Source of the DNA: Nemertoderma westbladi | Lineage: Eukaryota > Xenacoelomorpha > Nemertodermatida > Nemertodermatidae | Direction: 5' to 3' | Assembly (NCBI GenBank): GCA_032718475.1 | Contig: JAUCBJ010008437.1 | Coordinates: forward strand, 46,892-110,891 | Length of the DNA: 64,000 nucleotides | Shown: piece after piece, positions 57,502 through 64,000 of the stretch | Layout of the letters: every line of letters begins with the position of its first letter | How positions within the stretch are numbered: position 1 is the first letter of the stretch | Position numbers and translations under genes: made by a program | Notes under the pieces: generated by a model | Database searches by the model: none | What the model was told of the DNA's origin: nothing | What the model saw: only the letters and a program-made list of their open reading frames with translations

Positions 57502-57800
57502 GGCCTACAGCCCTGCTGCCGACTGTAGGGGTCCTTTTGTTACACCCTGAACCAAGTGTGCCTCCTAGGTTAGGTTACCTAACACTGGTAGAGGAGCATC
57601 CAGTATAGACAGGGTGGGGCGTGTGTTTGATTACTAGAAGGCTAATGTTTAAAGAAGACGCATGGAACCAGAAAGTGGTTGTGTAAAAATGTAAAATTAC
57701 TAATGAAGTAAAATTTCTTCCAAAAAATTGGGTAGGCGAGACCCACGTTTGGGTAGGCGGCGCCTACCTTCGCCTTATACTGGCTAAGGGCCTGGCAGTA
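57502..57800. other. 5' flank of LINE7, possible 5' UTR
   Basis: No frame is supported. CCTGCTGCCGACTGTAGGGG and similar words resemble the LINE6 5' flank. Confidence 0.4.
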
Positions 57801-58063
57801 AGGATAATTACCCGTTATACAGTTACTGTACACTTTATTTTATTTGTAAGGATTATTACCCGATATACAGTTGCTGTACACTGGTACACGATATTTTATT
57901 ACGGTAGGTATTTACTCCATATAAAGTTACTGCGTATACTTTATTTTATTACGGTAAGGATAATTACCCATTATACAGTTACTGTACACTTTATTTTATT
58001 ACGGTAAAGATTATTACCAGATATACAGTTGCTGTACGTGTACACTTTATTTTATTACTTAAT
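57801..58063. repeat. Five tandem units of about 51 bases
   Basis: Units contain GGATAATTACCCGTTATACA or a variant, GTTACTGTACACTTTATTTT and ATTACGGTAA. They are diverged and AT-rich. Confidence 0.85.
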
Positions 58064-58105
58064 TCTTTAATAAAACGTACAGCGATATAGTGGTACAAAA
58101 TAAAT

Positions 58106-59045
58106 TGAACTATAGTATTTTACCGGTCCGACGAATCTGTACAAAAAAGTACAAAAGAGTACAATAAAGTGCAAAAATAGTACAAAAGAGTGCAAAAATA
58201 GTACAAAAGAGTACAAACGAATGAGAAACGCATACAAAACGTGTATACCAGTATGTAGTCTACACTACACTACACTTGTATATAAATATAAGTAATTGTA
58301 TGCAAATGCAACGGGACCGAAATATGCGCCGCTACAGTCTGACAGTGTCAATCACTAGCGGCCTTGGTTCTGTGGTCAGTATGAAATGATTGACAGAACT
58401 TTGATTCATGTAGATTTTGTCTGGCTTACAAGTAGAAATAGGCTACAGTTCGTATAATACAATATAATGCAATACTATGCAGTGGGTAGATAAAACTCCT
58501 ATAACTGAGACTCTAAATTTAGGTCATAGTCTTAAAGTAGCCCATATACTGAAGGATAGACTGTATGCTACTGTACATTATGCTGTAATGTAGGCTATGT
58601 ATGTCTGTATGTACGCCTCTATCTGCAACTTTATTGAGTTCTCCCTCTGCAATTTTGCGGGCTTTGGACCGTTTTTTGTGTTTTTTGAACACAAAAGGCT
58701 GCATTAAAACTCATAAGATTGTATTGTAATAGGGGCCTACTCTCTGACTGCTAGACAGCTAGATCAGCCCCCACTCAATGCATGGCTCGCCGCACAATCA
58801 GACAATGCTTTGTTTTATTTTGCACATCATGTGCGCCCCTCTAAACGATTTGAACTATACTCGGATACACGTTTTGCAAGCGTTTCTCATTCGTTTGTAT
58901 TTTTTTGTACTATTTTTGCACTCTTTTGTACTATTTTTGCACTTTCAGACTTTATTGTACTCTTTTGTATTCTTTTGTACTATATTGTACTATTTTGTAC
59001 TTTTTTGTACAGATTCGTCGGACTGTTTTACTATATTGCTTCCAT
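58106..59045. mobile_element. Element with long inverted repeats built of GTACAAAA words
   Basis: The left arm (about 58106-58236) contains GTCCGACGAATCTGTACAAA, then AGTACAAAAGAGTGCAAAAA repeats and ACAAACGAATGAGAAACGC. The right arm (about 58868-59045) is its inverse with one additional repeat block. The interior of about 630 bases has a 61-codon minus frame (58704-58519) with no family features. It is probably a non-autonomous DNA transposon of unknown superfamily. Confidence 0.75.
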
Positions 59046-59755
59046 AGTTACTGAAATTCAAATTACTGTACGCTCCAACTCCTGATGCTGCCTTACTCAA
59101 TGTTAAATAATTTAGTGTTATCGAATATTTATTACGTAACTATAGACAGAGAGAGCCGCTTAACAACATAAACCAATATTGGATATTGCTGTATTGAGTT
59201 CCGTTTTGGGGTGCGCCACAGACACTAAATTTGCCATAACTTTGAGTGCGTGCATGGATTTTGCTCAAATTACTTGCAAACCTTTTCTACGCCAATGCCC
59301 TTTGAACTGAACACATTTAATAAAACTTAAGAAATTCCACCAAAAATATTTTGTTTTACTTTTTTCGCCAGTAAAAAAAGTAAAATCAATTCAATCCTAT
59401 GGCAGTATGGGTTACTTTTTTTCCCTAGAAAAAGTGCAACTTTTTCTCCTGATTTTTGTCCAATTTTGAGCGAAAAAGTAACAATTTAAGAATAAAATTA
59501 TTACTTATTATTATTATAATTTTTAAATTAGGCCTACGGTCAGACGGTATTTGGGTCAGAATTGTCCTACTGTCCTATGCTGGATGCGGACAATTCGGAC
59601 CCGGACAATTCCAACCATGAAAATTGCAATCGAGCTCTGAGCTGCTGAGTGGGTCGGAATTGCAGAATTGCCCGGGTCTGGAATTGTCCGTACACCGCAG
59701 CCAGCGTATCGGCAATGCCAGAATGCTGGAATGACTGAATGATAGAGATGCTGTG
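59046..59755. other. Non-coding spacer with hairpin
   Basis: No gene is seen. A hairpin lies at 59354-59385, TTTTACTTTTTT with AAAAAAGTAAAA. Confidence 0.5.
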
Positions 59756-60524
59756 ATTTGAATTGTGTATAAAATTGAGAGAAATTTAGTTGATTTGTGT
59801 TTTGATGAATATTTTTCTTATACAGGTAGACCTGGGCTTAGGGGTCATTCTCACAAATTACTTGTTTCCCATTCACGTCTTTTAATCTCAAAATACTTTT
59901 TTTCTAATAGGGTGGTGCCTGTATGGAACTCATTACCTCAATCTCTAGTAGATTCGCCAACCCCAAATATTTTTTCAGTTCGATTAATGGATATTGATTT
60001 TCAAGATTTTTGTCACTTTGACCGATAATTTCAATTTTCGGGCCCCCGTAAGTGCTATATTGCCTGGGTGGTCTTCTCCTCTTTCCAAATTATTTGTCTT
60101 TATTTTATGCAAGTATACAGTACGTTTTTTTCTGTGTAATTTATGTATTGTTGTTTTTGTATACAGGGCGAAGTACATTACATATACTGTACGAATTATG
60201 CACATTGCATAGGAGTTTGAATTCAATGTGCTCCTTATTTTATGGCCGACTTTTACCAGGGTTAATCCGTGCGTATTTTAAATTTTTCTTTTTAATTAAT
60301 ATTGAAAATATTTTGTTTTACTTTAATTTTAACGAAATTAAGTGTAATTATTAAGTACCGATAATTTGTTCTGTGTCTCTAATCTCTACAGTACTTCACA
60401 GCAGTAACATGCTAATGCATTATTAGTTCATTAGTTCCTAAATACTGTATATTTAATTGTGCCTTTTAAAATGAATGTTTATGTGAAATAAAGAGTGTAT
60501 TAAACTAAACTAAACTAAACTAAT
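59756..60524 (+). pseudogene. LINE8 3' end with (TAAAC)n tail
   Basis: The frame to 60028 encodes NLVDLCFDEYFSY, LRGHSHKLL, RVVPVWNSLPQSLVDSPTPN and FSVRLMDID, the usual C-terminal end of CR1/jockey-like LINE RT proteins. A 3' UTR of about 470 bases ends in four TAAAC units at 60502-60524. The copy is 5'-truncated and does not contain RT motifs. Confidence 0.85.
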
Positions 60525-60700
60525 TGCTGGCGTCAGGCTGTCAGGCGTGGCACTTGCAGACTTGGCTTTGTCAGTTAGTCAGTTTGCACTGCACCAAGCT
60601 GCCAAGCCGGGGCAGGATTATTAGGCATATTTGTACTTGGCTGCTTGGCGCCGCGTTTGGCTGTTCCCAGGTTGGAATTTATGTAGAGTTTGCTCAACAT

Positions 60701-60830
60701 GTGTGGCGCGCATTTAGGATCCTGGCGCAAAGGAACAGGGGCGTGTGGCGCGCATTCAGGATCCTGGCGCGAAGGAACAGGGGCGTGTGGCCGTGGCGCG
60801 CATTGAGGATCCTGGCGCGGAAATGGATGT
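60701..60830. repeat. Three 42-base tandem units
   Basis: The unit TGTGGCGCGCATTYAGGATC followed by CTGGCGC and AAGGAACAGGGGCG is repeated three times, the last one altered. Related GGCGCGC words recur at 61650-61720. Confidence 0.85.
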
Positions 60831-61330
60831 CATGTACAGTTAGCAAAATGCAGTGCAGCACTGGCTGACTGGCAAGATGTCCAGCCACTCTACTTCTGTA
60901 CTTGAAATTCTACCAGTCAGCCAGTAGAGCCTATTTTTAAAAAAAGTTAGCCCTAGCCTTAAAAATTTTCGCTCGTTTCGCTCGCGTTTGTGTATTATAC
61001 GTATGCCTACTGTAATACGCCCTACTCTTATTGACTTTATTCATCATTCAAATAACAGAATAACTGTAATAATAGGGATATTTGATTACAGTGATATTTT
61101 ATCACCCACATTCTGACATTATGGACAAACCGACAGATTGACATTGAAGGTACCATGTAACCAATGTACCATATCCCATATCCAATCCACTTTAATCATC
61201 ATGGCCAATATCAGGCCAAAGTTTTAATGTGTTTAATAATTAAAGTTTAATAATGAGTTGATTGAAAGGTTTTTCAATTGTTCACACCAATATACAGATA
61301 TAGCCTAAAACCACGATTCAGCAGATTTTC

Positions 61331-61530
61331 CGTGCTCGCTACACTCCGATTTAATTCATAATCACATCTGTAGGTAAAAAACAGTCGCTTGACCTACCAA
61401 AAATGTTAAAATTTTCTTGCTCGCTACACTCGCAATTTAATCACTTCTGTATTTGAAAACAGTCGGCTGACCTACTATCTGACAGTCTGAATATTACAGT
61501 ATTACTGTATTAATCGTGCTCGCTAGCTCG
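61331..61530. repeat. Three diverged units with TGCTCGCTACACTC
   Basis: TGCTCGCTACACTC or a variant occurs near 61333, 61418 and 61518, each followed by similar AT-rich sequence and AAAACAGTCG.TGACCTAC in the first two. Confidence 0.6.
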
Positions 61531-62738
61531 CATTTCCATGTTAAAATACTGTAGGAGTAGGTCTAGGTACTGGAGTATATATAATGATTACATGGTAAAT
61601 GATTACAATACTGCAATAATTGCAAAATTTCATGGTCAATCTGTCAATGGTTGGCGCGCATTGAATGTCATGGCTGGCGCGGTTTTCGTTTAACGAGAAC
61701 CCGTGTGGCGCGCTTTTTGTCAATATTCCATATAGCAGTATAGGGGCTGTTCGGTGCAGAAAATAAAACTTTTCAATAGGGAGTATAGGCCACTAGGCTT
61801 ACACACACAGAGACATAGGCTAACTGCAACTGCACTGCAGTACCAGACTGCCAGAGCTGAGCTGCCTGGCTGCAGAGTACTGACACTGACATAAGCCTAT
61901 CAGCCTATCCTATCTGCCTATGCTATAGGCCTACCATACTGCCATATACACGGTAGGTAAATCAAGCAAATCCAAACTGCCAAATGTTGTTTCTTGTCTA
62001 CTTTCCTTTTAATATACAGATATAGGCCTATTGAATCACGTGACTCACATGCTGATATGCAACAGCACAGAAAAAAATTCCCATGCGTAACGCATTCGTG
62101 CCACATGCCACATGCAGGTTCGCGGTTATTCGCACAGGTTGGCAGGTACGCGTCCGTCAGTCCGTGTTTTGCAGCATGAATTCCAACCTAGCCAGTCCTA
62201 TGACAATGACATGTCAGCTCAGCATACAGGTCTGCCGGTACCATATACAGATTTAGCAGTATAGCACAGTCAGACAGTAGCATGTAGGCTGGCTGGCTGG
62301 CTGGCCGGTAGGCGAGTTACTGCAGTACCGGTACTACTGTACAAAGTGCAGAAGTGCTGAAGTGCATTGTGCTGTTGTGCAGAAGTTTATCAGAATTGCA
62401 AACTGCAGCATGTCAGTCTGTCAGTACCGCAACGCTACTGCAGTACTGGTACTGTTGAACTGAGGTAAGCAGCACTAGATGGTAGGTAGGCCTACCTAGG
62501 GCATTACAGGGGTTAATTTGAATATGACAAGTACAGCCAATGGGCGTAATGGTAATCCCTGTTTCTACTGCGAATACCCAAGATTTCACATTAAACTGCA
62601 TATGGCAAAACATTTTCAAATACTTGTTTTTGCTATAAACTTTTTTCCACGAACTCTAAATATACAAACAAACACATTTTGCAATAAAATTTACAATGCC
62701 AATTGACTGATTGAGGTAGAATTATATGTCAGATGCAG

Positions 62739-62804
62739 TCCGATCCGATCCGATCCGATCCGATCCGATCCGATCCGATCCGATCCGATCCGATCCGATC
62801 CGAT
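62739..62804. repeat. (CCGAT)13 microsatellite
   Basis: Thirteen perfect 5-base units TCCGA. Confidence 0.98.
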
Positions 62805-63432
62805 GCAATTCAGCAATTATTCTAGCTACAACTGTCAGACTACAGACTGTACAAGCCTAGCTGCAGAGCTGCATAGGCCTACTTCTGTTGCCTATCACAA
62901 TTTCTCTAACACAATATCCCTTTAATTGAATATCAGAATATTCCACCTATCTTTGCCGTGTTTTATTTAATTAATATAGGGCATAATAAATTAGTAGAGG
63001 AGCTACATCTGAAAACTGATTATACCGCGGTTATACGGCGCCTACACTTTTATTTACTGCAATGAAAGCCGGTGTATAGTACCTGGCTGCGTGGGGTTCC
63101 AGGACGAAGGTCAGAAAAAAAGCACTACTGTATGGCCACTTTTGGACCATCGACACAAAACCGCTGCGAAGTTGGGACAGGATGGTGATGGCGTACCAGT
63201 GGCGCAGTGGGTACCGACTTTTGCTCGAAAACAGACCTCTCTGGGAAAAGACTTCTATTTTTTTTCAAAATTTAGTTATTACTACCCGGAGATATCCATT
63301 CTTTGGGATTTCGGGAAAAAATCGGGGAATTTTTTTCAAAGTATAATATTTTTTTTTTAATGTTTCCTTTTGTTTATTTTTTTTCATTGGGGGCTGCGAC
63401 GAACTGTAGGCCTAGCTTGTTTCCGAAACGTG

Positions 63433-64000
63433 CAGTGGCGTACAGAAGGGGGGGGGGGGGGGGGGGCCCGGGCGCCACCTTCCAAGGGGCCCCAAAATTT
63501 GAGCAGTAGTGGCATCATAGCCAGCTGATAGTATATTGGTGGTTCCAAGTTCAGCTTATTGATGCTAGAAATTTAGCCCATCCAACATACAAACATAGTA
63601 GTTTGGTTCTGTATTGGTTGCATAGCCTTTCAGCACTGCCCACATTGCACATGTGAAGGTGTCACAGGTGAGAAGGTAGATGTCTCCTACGATTGGTTCA
63701 TGGTATGGTCACTGGAAATATCTCCATTGGTAAGTTCAGTGGCTTGGTGGTTTAAGGCATGTGCAAGTAAGTTTCTTAATATAATATAATTTTGCAATTA
63801 AAATAGTCTGAATTAATAATTTTCAACAGGGTTAAAAATATAAATAATGGCCCATTGCATTTAAGTGAAATTAAATTCAGTCTGTCATTTAATTACTTCA
63901 ATATTTTCCACTACCACACATGTTATGAAAGTTTGTGCGGCTAAAAATACTAAAGTATATTTATTGCCTCTTAAAATCAACTTCCCAGCAAAGTCACATC
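63433..64000 (+). mobile_element. hAT-like transposon terminus
   Basis: CAGTGGCGTA at 63433-63442 followed by a run of 19 G (63448-63466) and CCCGGGCGCC is a common start of animal hAT elements. The rest to the window end shows no coding frame. The other end lies outside the window, so the element cannot be delimited. Confidence 0.55.

Larger units (their letters stand above)
60831..63432. other. Non-coding region with scattered short repeats
   Basis: No supported gene over 2.6 kb. The frame at 63091-63360 has no family features. Short repeats are listed separately. Confidence 0.5.

Noticed and set aside
63091-63360. Possible zinc-finger-like frame with a CIVPGC start upstream
   Set aside because: Only two cysteines are visible and nothing further matches a THAP-type or other domain.

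Overview
The window is eukaryotic and looks like a repeat-choked piece of an animal genome, probably a marine invertebrate. The evidence is the mix of repeats: several APE-type non-LTR retrotransposons (one with a 2A-like peptide), a Ty3/Gypsy and two BEL/Pao LTR retrotransposons, tRNA-derived SINE heads, foldback MITEs, an hAT-like end and four long satellites. Nothing prokaryotic is present and the species cannot be named from the sequence. Only one likely host gene is seen: an intron-free reading frame at 52696-53184 (minus) matching NDUFA12, an accessory subunit of mitochondrial complex I. One further minus-strand frame at 34051-34488 is unassigned. Nearly all other long open frames are transposon remnants or readings through satellite DNA.

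Layout. 1-5455: satellite with 19/23-base units. 5980-6861: 39-base minisatellite. 7216-7596: TTAA-flanked MITE-like element. 7797-12552: cluster of LINE pieces on both strands, including LINE4 nested in LINE3 between 10-base target duplications. 12611-12990: palindromic elements. 14018-15290: truncated LINE1. 17901-30104: BEL/Pao element (BEL1) whose gag is split by a complete Gypsy element (19563-24891, two ~180-base LTRs, 4-base target duplication), itself split by an antisense LINE1. 30584-31498: 5' end of LINE5 with signal-like segment, 2A-like peptide, zinc finger and start of an endonuclease. 31500-36190: mostly non-coding. 36194-42390: second BEL element (BEL2, minus) with most of its pol deleted and its gag split by a LINE1 dimer between identical 135-base direct repeats. 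42391-46280: AT-rich non-coding DNA with duplications. 46284-48962: 36-base satellite with higher-order structure. 50015-50886: LINE6 endonuclease fragment. 51245-51540: SINE. 51599-52295: long foldback element. 52696-53184: NDUFA12-like gene. 53310-55797: 52-base satellite running directly into LINE7 (55798-57501, intact endonuclease motifs). 57801-59045: short tandem repeats and an element with long inverted repeats. 59760-60524: LINE8 3' end. 60525-64000: non-coding, microsatellites and an hAT-like terminus.

How the parts relate. Relative ages follow from nesting: BEL1, then Gypsy inside it, then LINE1 inside Gypsy. The five or six LINE1 copies are nearly identical, so this family was active recently. 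The most informative signals are the textbook -1 frameshift signal in the Gypsy gag/pol overlap, the 2A-like peptide of LINE5, the 135-base duplication around the LINE1 dimer, and the higher-order duplications in the satellites. Premature stops in the LTR elements are mainly TGA, fitting decay of CGA codons at methylated CpG.
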